Positions 23,588-32,618 of a stretch of 38,338 bases of DNA are shown here, piece after piece (position 1 is the stretch's first letter; each line of letters starts with the position of its first letter). The notes under the pieces were generated by a model, which saw only the letters and a program-made list of their open reading frames with translations, made no database searches and was not told the origin of the DNA. A program made the translations under genes and the position numbers. The stretch is from the NCBI GenBank assembly GCA_031257195.1, contig JAIRPD010000001.1, positions 1 to 38,338 of the forward strand. The letters are read 5' to 3'. Origin of the DNA: Treponema sp. Lineage in GTDB: Bacteria > Spirochaetota > Spirochaetia > Treponematales > Breznakiellaceae.

Positions 23588-26359
23588 GTGCTGGATATTC
23601 TTTTCTACGTTATTATTTATCCCCTGGAACTGATCATCGAGTCGGCGTATTCTTTTTTCAATACGGTCGTGAAACACAACCACGGACTCGCCGTTATGGG
23701 AATCAGTTTTTTTGTGAGCCTGCTCTGCCTGCCCCTCTATTTAAAAGCCGAGGAATCGCAAAAGAAAGAGCGGGAAATTCAAACGAGGATGGCGAAGAAG
23801 ACGGCGGTGATCAAAAAATATTTCAAAGGCGACGAGCGGCACATGGTTCTTTCAATGTATTACCGGGAAAATCATTACCACCCGCTTATGGCGCTGCGAA
23901 GTTCTTTAAGCCTGTTAACGCAGATCCCGTTTTTTATCGCCGCGTATTCGTTTCTCTCCCATTTTGAGCTTCTAAGGGGCGAATCGTTTTTCTTTATCAA
24001 GGATTTGGGCGCGCCCGATAAGTTATTGTCCATAGGCGGGTTTTCGATAAATGTCCTGCCCATTCTTATGACGCTGATCAACGCCGTTTCCGGCGCGGTT
24101 TATTCAAAAGGCTTTTCCCTACGGGAACGGCTGCGGCTTTATATTGTGGCTTTGATATTTCTCGCGCTGCTATACCATTCCCCCGCCGCGCTCACCCTTT
24201 ACTGGACCTGCAATAACATATTCTCGCTGGCGAAAAACACGCTGGCTAAATTCAAACATCCTGAACGAATTCTGTATTTTGGCATGCTGGCGGCGTTTTT
24301 CGCCGCGCTTATCTATGTCCTTTATTTTCGCCCGTACAGTCAAAGTGGAAGCAAGAAAATAACAAAAATAGCGTTCGCCCTGTTCGCCGGAATACCGGTC
24401 TATCTCGCGTTTATTCATTATGCCGGAAAAAAATACTTTTCCCATTTGAAAGAAATGACAAAAGACGCGGGCCTTTTATTTTTTCTGTCCTGCGCCGCGC
24501 TGTTCTCGCTCTGCGGTCTTTTCATCCCCCTTAATATAGTCGCCTCCGATCCGTTTGAATTCGCGCTTATCGCGGGGACGGTGGGGGATCGAAATCCCTT
24601 TTCTGTTTTACGACAACCGGTACTCGCTTCTTTTGGGCTGTTTGTGTTTTGGTCAGGCTATATATTCTTTCTCGCGTCAAGAAAATTAAAACTTATTTTT
24701 TCGTTTGGAATAAGCGTTTTGCTTTTTGCGGGAATAATAAACACCTTTTTCTTTTCCGGAGAATACGGAATGTTGTCGAGGACTCTCTCCTTTCCCGAGG
24801 GAACAGACTTCGCCGGGGCACCTTCGTTTTGGATGATAAACCTTATGGTCATATTCATTGTTTTTCTTCTTGTTCTTGTTATGTACAGGGTAAAGAAAAT
24901 AAAAATCCTTTCCGCGCTCACGGTGATCTGTTTGGCCGGTTTTATTCCGTTAATCGTTTTAAAGTCCGCCGATATTCAGAAAGGCCGCGCCGCGTATAAG
25001 GCTGTCAGTGAAAACAACGCCGGTACCGCCTCCACGCCTGCCCCCCCCCCGCAATCTCCAGATAACGCCGAAATACAACCCGTCATAACCCTGTCGAAGA
25101 CGGGAAAAAATGTCGTTGTTATCATGCTTGACCGCGCGGTCGGTTCGTATCTTCCTTTGGTGTTTAACGATCTGGAATATTTAAAAAATAAATTCGCGGG
25201 TTTTGTGTATTACCCCAATACGGTTTCGTTTTATTCACATACCATTTTAGGCGCCCCTCCGCTTTTTGGCGGGTATGAATACACGCCTGAAAATTCTCAT
25301 AAAAGAAAAGACCTCCTAATGCGCGACAAGTACAGTGAAGCGACGCTTATGATGCCGACACTCTTTAAAAGTAATGGATATTCCGCTTCTATTTTTGACA
25401 TTCCCTATGTGAATTTTACGGACGCGCAATTCTTTACCGAAAAAGGCGTTTCCGTCCAAAACTTCGCCGGGGAATACGCTGATTTATTTCTGAAAAGGCT
25501 TGGGGAAAGCGCTCTTTTAAACAGTAAACCGGAACTGCGGCTCAGGCGGAATTTTGTGATGCTTGGGTTATTTATGATTTCCCCGCCCGTTTTACGCAAG
25601 GCCATATACCGCGACGGATCGTATTGGGACACGATGGAAAACAACCGGCAGGATTTTATTGGGGGAATTAACAGTTATTCAATCTTGTATTTCTTGCCGG
25701 AGTTAACAAAAACCGCCGATTCGGGAAATGATTTTATTCTTTTGGCGAATCAGCTTCCACACGAAGAGCTGTTTTTGCAGTATCCCGAATATAAACTTAC
25801 TTCACAGGTAACCGATTTTGGTCCCGATTTTTTTAATGGCGATCCATCTTCTTTGATGCATTACCACGTCAACGCCGCCTCATATATTCTTTTGGCAAGG
25901 TGGTTTGACGCTTTGCGGGAAATGGGTGTTTATGACAATACTCGTATCATTATCGCCGCCGACCATGATACTGTAGCCTATGGTACAGGAGGTAACGTGA
26001 AACCCCTTCTCCCGGAAATAGCGAACAATGGATGTAATCCGGTTCTACTCGCGAAAGATTTTTCCGCGTCCGGCGATATAAAGACGGATCCGGCGTTTAT
26101 GACCAACGCGGACGTCCCTTTAATCGCCGTGAACGGTATAATTCCCGGCGCGAAAAACCCGTTTACCGGAAACGAACTAAAACCGGATAAAGAAAACGGT
26201 GTTAATATTCTCCAGGGAGATTTCGGCCAGCCGCGGGATTATCCGGGATACGCCGCGCTGGATAAAAATTCCCATTTTCTTCACGTAAAAGACAGTATTT
26301 TTGTCAAGGAAAACTGGACGGGAATTTTCAAAGAATACGCCGATGGAAACAGAAGATAA
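23588..26359 (+). CDS. Fusion of YidC/Oxa1 insertase domain and LTA-synthase-like sulfatase domain
   Basis: A 923-residue membrane protein. Residues ~1-220 match a YidC/Oxa1 core (FFVSLLCLPLYLKAEESQ, LSLLTQIPFFIAAYSFLSH, then LYHSPAALTLYWTCNNIFSL). Further helices run to ~465. A Pro-rich linker (TPAPPPQSPD, ~482-492) leads to an alkaline-phosphatase/sulfatase-fold domain (KNVVVIMLDRAVGS with metal Asp515, NTVSFYSHT as probable Thr nucleophile region, IIAADHDTV as metal DH pair). The start is GTG 23588 behind AGGAGG. It may modify surface polymers such as phosphoglycerol or lipid-linked glycans. The C10 run at 25041-25050 encodes the linker. Confidence 0.9.
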   Translation: MLDILFYVIIYPLELIIESAYSFFNTVVKHNHGLAVMGISFFVSLLCLPLYLKAEESQKKEREIQTRMAKKTAVIKKYFKGDERHMVLSMYYRENHYHPLMALRSSLSLLTQIPFFIAAYSFLSHFELLRGESFFFIKDLGAPDKLLSIGGFSINVLPILMTLINAVSGAVYSKGFSLRERLRLYIVALIFLALLYHSPAALTLYWTCNNIFSLAKNTLAKFKHPERILYFGMLAAFFAALIYVLYFRPYSQSGSKKITKIAFALFAGIPVYLAFIHYAGKKYFSHLKEMTKDAGLLFFLSCAALFSLCGLFIPLNIVASDPFEFALIAGTVGDRNPFSVLRQPVLASFGLFVFWSGYIFFLASRKLKLIFSFGISVLLFAGIINTFFFSGEYGMLSRTLSFPEGTDFAGAPSFWMINLMVIFIVFLLVLVMYRVKKIKILSALTVICLAGFIPLIVLKSADIQKGRAAYKAVSENNAGTASTPAPPPQSPDNAEIQPVITLSKTGKNVVVIMLDRAVGSYLPLVFNDLEYLKNKFAGFVYYPNTVSFYSHTILGAPPLFGGYEYTPENSHKRKDLLMRDKYSEATLMMPTLFKSNGYSASIFDIPYVNFTDAQFFTEKGVSVQNFAGEYADLFLKRLGESALLNSKPELRLRRNFVMLGLFMISPPVLRKAIYRDGSYWDTMENNRQDFIGGINSYSILYFLPELTKTADSGNDFILLANQLPHEELFLQYPEYKLTSQVTDFGPDFFNGDPSSLMHYHVNAASYILLARWFDALREMGVYDNTRIIIAADHDTVAYGTGGNVKPLLPEIANNGCNPVLLAKDFSASGDIKTDPAFMTNADVPLIAVNGIIPGAKNPFTGNELKPDKENGVNILQGDFGQPRDYPGYAALDKNSHFLHVKDSIFVKENWTGIFKEYADGNRR
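25041..25050 (+). repeat. Homopolymer tract of 10 C in the domain linker
   Basis: Ten consecutive C encode Ala-Pro-Pro-Pro between the membrane part and the sulfatase domain. The frame is on in this sequence. Loss of one C brings TAA at 25085-25087 into frame, and gain of one C brings TAA at 25063-25065 into frame, so either slip removes the sulfatase domain only. Confidence 0.95.
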
Positions 26360-26389
26360 CCCGCCGCGGCGTATCCACATTCCACTATT

Positions 26390-27049
26390 TTATTCGTGGC
26401 GAGGTATGTTGATTCTCAGTATTTCCAAGATATCTCTTATGTTTCTAATTTCATATTGCATGTCTTTCAATTTTCCAAATCCATATTTCGCGTAAATAAA
26501 GGGTACGCCGTTTTTCACGCTTGCCTCATAATCCCACGGTGTGTCTCCTGCATATACCGGTGAGATTAATTTATAATCATCTATTATTTTCTTTATGTTT
26601 TTATCCTTTCCCAATCCGGTTTCCCCGGAACTTTTATACCCCGTAAATATTTTGCCAAATCTTTTCTTTTCGATAAAATTTTCTATGTATCCTTTTAAAC
26701 AATTGCTTACGATAAATAATTTTTTATGTTTACATAATATTTTTAATGTATCCCGTTCATGGGGGAATATTCTTCCGCCAATATTTTTCATAAATACGGG
26801 TTCGTTTTCTTTATATAATTCTATTATTCTTTCATAGTCTGTTTTATTTATAAACGTAAAATGTTCCGGCAAAATAATATCCAGCGGTGAACCCGATATT
26901 TTTTTAACCAGCTTTCTGTCTATTCTATCATTATATCCGCACTGTTCAAATGATGTATTCCACGCCATCGCGCAGGCGGAAGCCGCGTCCCATAATGTGC
27001 CGTCCAGGTCAAATAGCACACTGTCTATTTCTTTATCCAGCAAATCCAT
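26390..27049 (-). CDS. HAD-superfamily phosphatase (Gph-like)
   Basis: A 219-residue HAD hydrolase. Motif I is LFDLDGTLW (Asp14, Asp16), motif II is FIVSN, and motif IV is YAGDTPWDYEA. A helical cap lies at residues ~20-90, as in phosphoglycolate phosphatases. The substrate is unknown. The coding sequence is very AT-rich compared with its neighbours, indicating recent transfer. No ribosome-binding site is visible before ATG 27049. It is convergent with the YidC-sulfatase gene. Confidence 0.88.
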   Translation of the reverse strand: MDLLDKEIDSVLFDLDGTLWDAASACAMAWNTSFEQCGYNDRIDRKLVKKISGSPLDIILPEHFTFINKTDYERIIELYKENEPVFMKNIGGRIFPHERDTLKILCKHKKLFIVSNCLKGYIENFIEKKRFGKIFTGYKSSGETGLGKDKNIKKIIDDYKLISPVYAGDTPWDYEASVKNGVPFIYAKYGFGKLKDMQYEIRNIRDILEILRINIPRHE

Positions 27050-27217
27050 AAATTCATGTTACACTATTTCTATTATTCACGCCATAAATTGGGGAAGGCT
27101 GGCGCGAAAACGGGGAACGAGTGAATGACCGCGGCGGCATAGCCGCCGGAGCCGGCCTGAACCCCGCGCCGCCAAAACGGTATGGCCGGGGCGCGCTTTT
27201 TCCGGGCGCGCTCGTCC
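27050..27217. other. Intergenic region with GC hairpins
   Basis: Between the ATP-binding gene and the HAD gene. It contains the perfect hairpin GGCGGC-ATA-GCCGCC near 27131-27145 and GCGCGC repeats around a T5 run near 27190-27215. It could act as a terminator for the exporter operon, although the expected minus-strand U-run is not evident. Confidence 0.4.
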
Positions 27218-28036
27218 CTAAGCGCCGGCGGCTTTCGCCGCGGACATGGCGGCTTCCAGCATCTCCTGGTATCGCGCCGCGGCTTCTTCCATGGGACACA
27301 TATCAACCCGTATCCTGCCATACTCCAGGATAAGACCCTTGTTGCAGAGCTTTATTAACTGATCCGTACTGTGGCTTACAAAAAGCACGGTCCTCCCCTG
27401 GCGCGCGCTTAGATCGCTCATTTTATTCAGGGCCTTCTCCCTAAAGGCCGCGTCCCCCACGGCCAGCACTTCGTCGGCGATGAGGATCTCGCTTTCCAGG
27501 TGCGCGGCAATGGAAAAACCCAGCCGCACGTACATCCCCGAGGAATAGCGCTTTACCGGGGTATCGATGTGGCGTTCTATTTCGCTAAAGGCGATGATCT
27601 CCTCCAGCTTGCGGGTTACCTCCCGGCGTTTCATCCCCAGGATGGCGCCGTTCATGTAGATGTTCTCCCGGCCCGTCAATTCCCGGTGAAAGCCCGTTCC
27701 CACTTCCAAAAGGCTGGCTATCCGGCCCTTTACGTGAAAACAGCCCCCGGTAGGGGCGGTGATCCGGCTTAGGATCCGGAGCAGGGTACTTTTGCCCGCC
27801 CCGTTCTTTCCCATGATCCCAATCCGGTCCCCCCGCTCTATTTCCAGATCGATCCCTGAAAGGGCCCAAAACCCTTTTTTGTCGTAAACCGCGCCCTGGC
27901 CTATCTTTAGATTCGGATCTTCCCGGCCAAAGAGACGGGCAAAGTAACTCTGCAAGTCCTGCCATAAAACGCCGTTGTTGATAACCCCCAGCCTGTAGTA
28001 CTTGGAAAGGTTTTCTATCTTTATCGCGAGGGCCAT
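27218..28036 (-). CDS. Polysaccharide ABC-2 transporter ATP-binding protein (Wzt/TagH type)
   Basis: A 272-residue ATPase. Walker A is GKNGAGKS (76-83), the signature is YSSGM and Walker B is ILIADEVLAVGD, with VLFVSHSTDQL (H-loop). The extended N-terminus (YYRLGVINNGVLWQDLQSYFARLFG) is typical of O-antigen/teichoic-acid exporters. It lacks the long C-terminal domain that in some Wzt proteins recognises a capped glycan end. It overlaps the permease stop by one base. It powers export of an undecaprenyl-linked polysaccharide whose synthesis genes are elsewhere. Confidence 0.94.
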   Translation of the reverse strand: MALAIKIENLSKYYRLGVINNGVLWQDLQSYFARLFGREDPNLKIGQGAVYDKKGFWALSGIDLEIERGDRIGIMGKNGAGKSTLLRILSRITAPTGGCFHVKGRIASLLEVGTGFHRELTGRENIYMNGAILGMKRREVTRKLEEIIAFSEIERHIDTPVKRYSSGMYVRLGFSIAAHLESEILIADEVLAVGDAAFREKALNKMSDLSARQGRTVLFVSHSTDQLIKLCNKGLILEYGRIRVDMCPMEEAAARYQEMLEAAMSAAKAAGA

Positions 28037-28872
28037 TATATCACATCCATAAACGTGCGTTCCGTACGGGTATAAAGCATCAGTCCAAATAACGTTACCA
28101 GGACCGTTACGGCAAGGCTGACCGCCGTCATTGCCGGGGGAACTTCCCCCGCGCCGTAAAACCAGACCCGGAACAGTTCCATGGGGGCGCTTACGGGATT
28201 AAAGTAAAACAGGAACCGCAGTTTTTCCGGCACCTGGGACAGGGGGTAAACCACGGGGGTTACGTACATGGCCAGCCGCAGGGCCAGGTCCAAAACGTGG
28301 CTCAGGTCCCGGTACTTGGTGGTCAGGGCGGTCATGATCATCCCGCAGCCCGCGCCCAAAGCCCCAACCCAGAGGATCATCAGGGGAAAGAGGAAGGCGT
28401 AGACCGTGGGGCGTACGGGATTACCGTTGAGGATGTAGTAAACCAAAAAGGCCATGAGCATGACAAACTGGATTATCATCCTAAACACGGCGCTGAAGGT
28501 GGTGGCTATGGGAACGGAAAGCCGGGGAAAGTATACCTTGCCGAACACATCCACGTTGGACAGGAAGATCCCCGAGGCGCTGTTCAGGCAGGTGGAAAAA
28601 TAGGTCCAGAGCATGGTGCCGCCGTAGTAAAAGAGAAGTACCGGCACACCTCCCGTGCCTATGCCGGCTATATTCCCAAAGGCGAAAGCGTAAACCAGGG
28701 TGGACAAGAGGGGGCTTATTATATACCACAGGGGTCCCAGGATTGTCTGTTTGTATATGGTGGTAAGATCCCGGATAAAGAACATCAGGATCAGATCCCG
28801 GTACCGGATCAGTTCCCGCAGTTTAATGTCCAAAAGCTTATACTTTGAGGATACGGTTAAATCCCAGTCCAT
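28036..28872 (-). CDS. Polysaccharide ABC-2 transporter permease (Wzm/TagG type)
   Basis: A 278-residue permease with six helices. The N-terminal amphipathic segment ends IRDLTTIYKQTILGPLWYII, the hallmark of this family. I chose ATG 28872 (MDWDLTVSSKYK...) because GGAAAG lies upstream and homologues begin near the WDL motif. An ATG at 28905 would add 11 residues without a ribosome-binding site. It pairs with the ATP-binding gene immediately downstream. A promoter is visible just upstream. Confidence 0.92.
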   Translation of the reverse strand: MDWDLTVSSKYKLLDIKLRELIRYRDLILMFFIRDLTTIYKQTILGPLWYIISPLLSTLVYAFAFGNIAGIGTGGVPVLLFYYGGTMLWTYFSTCLNSASGIFLSNVDVFGKVYFPRLSVPIATTFSAVFRMIIQFVMLMAFLVYYILNGNPVRPTVYAFLFPLMILWVGALGAGCGMIMTALTTKYRDLSHVLDLALRLAMYVTPVVYPLSQVPEKLRFLFYFNPVSAPMELFRVWFYGAGEVPPAMTAVSLAVTVLVTLFGLMLYTRTERTFMDVI

Positions 28873-28922
28873 CGTCTTTCCGTCCGCCAAGTCAACACCA
28901 TCCATGTTTAGATTTGTTTATC

Positions 28923-28951
28923 AGTATAACAGCGTTTTTCCAGTCACGCAA
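28923..28951 (-). promoter_or_regulatory. Promoter of the exporter operon
   Basis: On the minus strand TTGCGT (plus 28946-28951), a 17-base spacer and TATACT (plus 28923-28928). The predicted start is near 28916, giving a leader of about 44 bases to ATG 28872. It separates the exporter operon from mnmG. Confidence 0.5.
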
Positions 28952-28959
28952 CAAGGGTG

Positions 28960-30792
28960 TCAAGGATTCGCCGGGGTGGGGGGAGAATTTTTCCGGGCCA
29001 GGACCATCAACAGCGCCACATCCCCCTGGCGGACCCCGGGAATCCGGGCGGCCTGGCCGACGGTCAGGGGCCGCGCGGTTTTAAGTTTTTCCCGGGCCTC
29101 CGCGGAAAGCCCCGCCAGCGCGCCGTAGTCCAGGGCCGGATCGAGTTTTACCCTGTCCATTCTAGCGTTTCGCTGGATAATTTTTCTTTCTTTTTCTATA
29201 TACCCGGCGTATTTTTGATCCAGCAGAACCCGCTGAACCCATTCGGGGGGAAAGTTTTCCAGCTCCGGAATTTTGTCCGCCGCGATCCGCGCCAAAGGGT
29301 CCCCCGGTCCCCGGCTTTGTTTATCCAAAAGTTCCCGGATTGTCTCCAGGGTTTCGGTTTTTCGCAGGAAGCGTTCCCAGCGGCGGCGATCCACCAGGCC
29401 GGCGGCCCTGCCCTTGGGGGTAAGCCGGGTATCCGCCGTGTCGTGCCGCAGGAGAAGCCGGTGTTCCGCCCGGCTGGTGAACATCCGGTAAGGTTCGGAG
29501 GCGCCCAGCGTGGTCAGATCGTCGATCAGCACCCCGGTATAGGCCTCGTCCCGGCCCAGGATCAGCGGGGGTTCCCCCCGGATCTTCAAAGCGGCGTTGA
29601 TCCCCGCGACGATCCCCTGGGCCGCGGCCTCCTCGTAGCCCGAACTGCCGTTGGTCTGGCCCGCGCAAAAAAAACCCGCGAGGCGCTTGCTTTCCAGGGA
29701 GGGAAAAAGGTCCAGGGGATCCAGGTAATCGTACTCCACCGCGTAGGCGGGCCGGACTACGCGGGCCTTTTCCAGGCCGGGGATGGTGTGGATAAAGGCT
29801 TCCTGCGCGTCCTCGGGAAGGGAAGAGGAAAGTCCGTTAAGGTACATCTCGCTGGTGTAGAGTCCTTCGGGTTCCACAAAGATGTGATGCCGGTCCCTGC
29901 CGGGGAAGCGCGTTACCTTATCCTCAATGGAGGGGCAGTACCGGGGACCCGCGCCCCGGATCTTTCCGCCGTAAAGCGGGGAACGGTGTATGTTTTCCCG
30001 GATGATCCGGTGAGTTTCCGCGGTGGTGCAGGTGATCCAGCAGGGGCGCTGTTCACCGGGGAAGGAAAAATCCGCGCCTTCCTCGTAATCAAAAGAAAAG
30101 GGAGCGGCTTCCTCGCCATCCTGTCTTTCCATTTTGCCGTAATCAATAGTATCCCCGGCGACGCGCGCGGGGGTACCGGTCTTAAGGCGTCCCGCGGGAA
30201 AACCCCGGCTCCGCAGAAAGGTCCCCAGCCCCAGGGCGGCCTCCTCCCCCAGCCTGCCTTCGGGGGCGTCGTAGTCGCCGATAAAAATCTTTCCTTCCAT
30301 GAATGTTCCCGCGGCGAGGATCACCGTTTCTCCGCCGATCTCCCGTCCCCGGGCGGTGCGTACCCCGGCGGCGCGGCCCAGCGCCTGGAAACCGTTCTTT
30401 TCCCCAGTCTCCTCGATGATAAGTTCCACCACCGTGTCCATCATCACGGAAAGATCTCGCTGATCTTCAATGACCCGCCGGGCGGCGTTTTGATACGCCA
30501 GCTTATCCGCCTGAGCCCGGGGGGCTTGAACCGCGGGTCCCCGGGATCTGTTCAACACCCGGTACTGGATCATCGTTTTATCGATCAACTTGCCCATCTC
30601 GCCCCCCAGGGCGTCCACTTCGCGAACCAGATTTCCCTTGGAAAGCCCCCCCACCGCGGGATTGCAGGAAAGAGCGCCGATACGATCCGGGTTCTGGGTG
30701 ATTAGGAGGGTCCTCATTCCCAGCCGCGACGCGGCCAGAGAAGCCTCGATCCCCGCGTGTCCTCCGCCAATTACGATACACTCATAATCCAT
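28960..30792 (-). CDS. mnmG: tRNA uridine-5-carboxymethylaminomethyl modification enzyme MnmG
   Basis: A 610-residue FAD enzyme that, with MnmE, adds the carboxymethylaminomethyl group to U34 of tRNAs. The FAD-binding motif [18 protein letters not shown] is at residues ~8-25. [26 protein letters not shown] and [14 protein letters not shown] are family signatures. ATG 30792 gives [14 protein letters not shown], the expected start. A TTG at 30801 is an alternative. The partner mnmE lies upstream on the same strand, separated by the plus-strand histone-like gene. Confidence 0.97.
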   Translation of the reverse strand: MDYECIVIGGGHAGIEASLAASRLGMRTLLITQNPDRIGALSCNPAVGGLSKGNLVREVDALGGEMGKLIDKTMIQYRVLNRSRGPAVQAPRAQADKLAYQNAARRVIEDQRDLSVMMDTVVELIIEETGEKNGFQALGRAAGVRTARGREIGGETVILAAGTFMEGKIFIGDYDAPEGRLGEEAALGLGTFLRSRGFPAGRLKTGTPARVAGDTIDYGKMERQDGEEAAPFSFDYEEGADFSFPGEQRPCWITCTTAETHRIIRENIHRSPLYGGKIRGAGPRYCPSIEDKVTRFPGRDRHHIFVEPEGLYTSEMYLNGLSSSLPEDAQEAFIHTIPGLEKARVVRPAYAVEYDYLDPLDLFPSLESKRLAGFFCAGQTNGSSGYEEAAAQGIVAGINAALKIRGEPPLILGRDEAYTGVLIDDLTTLGASEPYRMFTSRAEHRLLLRHDTADTRLTPKGRAAGLVDRRRWERFLRKTETLETIRELLDKQSRGPGDPLARIAADKIPELENFPPEWVQRVLLDQKYAGYIEKERKIIQRNARMDRVKLDPALDYGALAGLSAEAREKLKTARPLTVGQAARIPGVRQGDVALLMVLARKNSPPTPANP

Positions 30793-30868
30793 GACAAACA
30801 AAAGTGTACCAAACTATGAAAAGAAATTCTCTTTAATTCATTCATTTTTATCGCGATTGCCCTTGCGG

Positions 30869-30880
30869 TTTTTTTTTTTT
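30869..30880 (+). repeat. Homopolymer tract of 12 T in a putative promoter spacer
   Basis: Twelve T lie between TTGCGG (30863-30868) and TATACG (30884-30889). The spacer is 15 bases in this sequence, below the optimal 17. Slippage would alter promoter strength. Confidence 0.7.
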
Positions 30881-30918
30881 CGTTATACGATAAAGTAACT
30901 TAATTACAAGGAGTTATC

Positions 30919-31119
30919 ATGCCTGAAACTAAGACCGCCAAAAAACCGGCGGTAAGGAAAACCGCGGCGGTCAAGAAACCCACGGCGGCGGCCAAAAAAA
31001 CCACCGCCGCTAAAAAACCCGCGGCGGCCAGAAAACCGGCGGTTAAAAAAGCAGTGGTCAAAAAACCTACGGACACGCCTGTGGAACCCGCTCCCAGTTC
31101 CAGTTTTCCCTTTTTCTAA
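30919..31119 (+). CDS. Histone-H1-like Lys/Ala/Pro-rich small protein
   Basis: A 66-residue protein with repeated AAKKP/AVKKP blocks (about eight), a lysine content near one third in residues 5-50, and a C-terminal acidic/Ser/Phe tail (TDTPVEPAPSSSFPFF). The sequence is like eukaryotic histone H1 tails and bacterial Hc1-type nucleoid proteins. The start ATG 30919 follows ACAAGGAG. It lies on the plus strand between the minus-strand mnmG and mnmE, convergent with mnmE. DNA binding is an inference from composition. Confidence 0.8.
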   Translation: MPETKTAKKPAVRKTAAVKKPTAAAKKTTAAKKPAAARKPAVKKAVVKKPTDTPVEPAPSSSFPFF

Positions 31120-31160
31120 TTCGCGGTGACGCTCCGAGGGGTTATAACCCGCCCTTGAGC

Positions 31161-31202
31161 TTCAGCCGTTTCCGCTTACTTACCCAGGCAGAAACGGCTG
31201 AA
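31161..31202. terminator. Inverted repeat between the histone-like gene and mnmE
   Basis: Arms TTCAGCCGTTTC and GAAACGGCTGAA match perfectly over 12 bases with an 18-base loop. The loop holds the mnmE stop codon. No U-run follows on either side, so termination is plausible but not certain. Confidence 0.6.
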
Positions 31203-32615
31203 CATCGCGTCTAAAATATCAGCGGAAGAGATCTCTCCCGTAATTTCCCCTAAAGCGTTTAACGCGTCCCGCAAAAGGGGGGCGATTAAATCCAGCGGTT
31301 CGTTCCTGTCCGCCAGACCCAGCGCTTCTTCCAGGGCGGCAAGCGCCCGGTCGATCAAATCTTTTTGCCGGGAAGTACCCAGGCCGGCGGACGAGGTCCC
31401 TCCCAAACCCGCGAAAGCCCCGGTTTGATCGGGACCGGCCAAAAGAGCCCCCAGGGAACGGCACAGTTCTTCCATGCCCTTCCCCGTTTTAGCGCTCACC
31501 TCCGCGAGACCGGGAAAATGTTTCCGCGAATCCTCCGGCGCGCCGTTTATATCCGCCTTGTTCCACACCAGAAGAATCCGGCGGCCGGCCGCGAGAAATT
31601 CCTCATCCTCCCCGTTCATTCCCCGGGAACCATCCACCACGTAGAGGATCAGATCCGCCTCCCCGATGAGTTCCCTGCTCCGTTCAATACCCAGGGCTTC
31701 CGCCGGCCCCACCGGATTCCCCGGGTCCACCGGGTCCGCCGCGGGGTCCCTAAGCCCCGCCGTGTCCGCGAGCCGCAGGGGAATTCCCTCCAGGGAAATC
31801 GACGCCTCTATCCAGTCCCTGGTGGTACCCGGCGTTTCCGTTACAATGGAGCGGTCCTCGTTCAAGAGGGCGTTGAAGAGGCTCGATTTTCCCGCGTTGG
31901 GCCTGCCGGCGATCACCGCCAGGGCCCCTTCCTGGTACAGCCTTTCCCGCCGGTACGAGGCCGACAAATTCCGCAGCCCCCGAAGGGCGTCCTCCGCGAT
32001 GTCCCGGCGGGGAAGGCAGCCCGCCTCTTCCTCCAGGGAATCCGCGGAAAGGGAATCAAACTCATCCTCCGAGTAATCCAGGCGGTGTTCCGCGGCGATC
32101 ACCGCTTCCAGAAGCTTGTCCCGGATCCGCCTGATCTCCCTTTCCAGCGCCCCGGAAAGGCGGCGGGCGGCCCGTTCCAAAGCGCCCCGCGTTTTGGCGG
32201 AAACCAGCTCCATCACCGACTCGCAGCGGGTTAGATCGATTTTACCGTTCATAAAGGCCCGGAAACTGAATTCCCCGGGCAGGGCGTCCTGAAAGCCCGC
32301 CTTCCGCAGGGTATCCAAAACCGCCTTTGCCGCCGCCGCGCCCCCGTGGCAGGAAATGTCCGCCCCCTCCTCGCCGGTGTAGGACCGGGGAGGGCGGTAC
32401 ACCGACACCAGCACCTCGTCAAGGGGAACGCCCCCCGGACCGGCGATCCAGCCATGGACCACGGTGTTCCCCGGCGCGGCCCGCAGAGCCCGGGGGCGGG
32501 AAAAAATCCCCGCCAGCAGATCCACCGCGCCCTGGCCGCTGGTCCGGATCAGGATCAACGCGCCCTGACCCGATGCCTGGGCGGCGATGGGACAGGTATC
32601 GCCGTAGCCCCTCAT
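31176..32615 (-). CDS. mnmE: tRNA modification GTPase MnmE
   Basis: A 479-residue GTPase that acts with MnmG on U34. The N-terminal tetrahydrofolate-binding domain includes RSYTGEEGADISCHGG and PGEFSFRAFMNGKIDLTRCE. The G domain has G1 GRPNAGKS (237-244), G2 TTRD, G3 DTAG and G4 NKAD. The C-terminus ends FCLGK, the conserved CxGK. A Pro/Gly-rich insert (DPAADPVDPGNPVGPAE) follows G3. It starts three bases after the lipoprotein stop, so it is cotranscribed with that gene. Confidence 0.97.
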   Translation of the reverse strand: MRGYGDTCPIAAQASGQGALILIRTSGQGAVDLLAGIFSRPRALRAAPGNTVVHGWIAGPGGVPLDEVLVSVYRPPRSYTGEEGADISCHGGAAAAKAVLDTLRKAGFQDALPGEFSFRAFMNGKIDLTRCESVMELVSAKTRGALERAARRLSGALEREIRRIRDKLLEAVIAAEHRLDYSEDEFDSLSADSLEEEAGCLPRRDIAEDALRGLRNLSASYRRERLYQEGALAVIAGRPNAGKSSLFNALLNEDRSIVTETPGTTRDWIEASISLEGIPLRLADTAGLRDPAADPVDPGNPVGPAEALGIERSRELIGEADLILYVVDGSRGMNGEDEEFLAAGRRILLVWNKADINGAPEDSRKHFPGLAEVSAKTGKGMEELCRSLGALLAGPDQTGAFAGLGGTSSAGLGTSRQKDLIDRALAALEEALGLADRNEPLDLIAPLLRDALNALGEITGEISSADILDAMFSRFCLGK

Positions 32616-32618
32616 CCC

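Noticed and set aside
28957-30705. Plus-strand open frame of 582 codons over mnmG
   Set aside because: It is antisense to a fully conserved MnmG and has low-complexity GC-type composition with no family motif.
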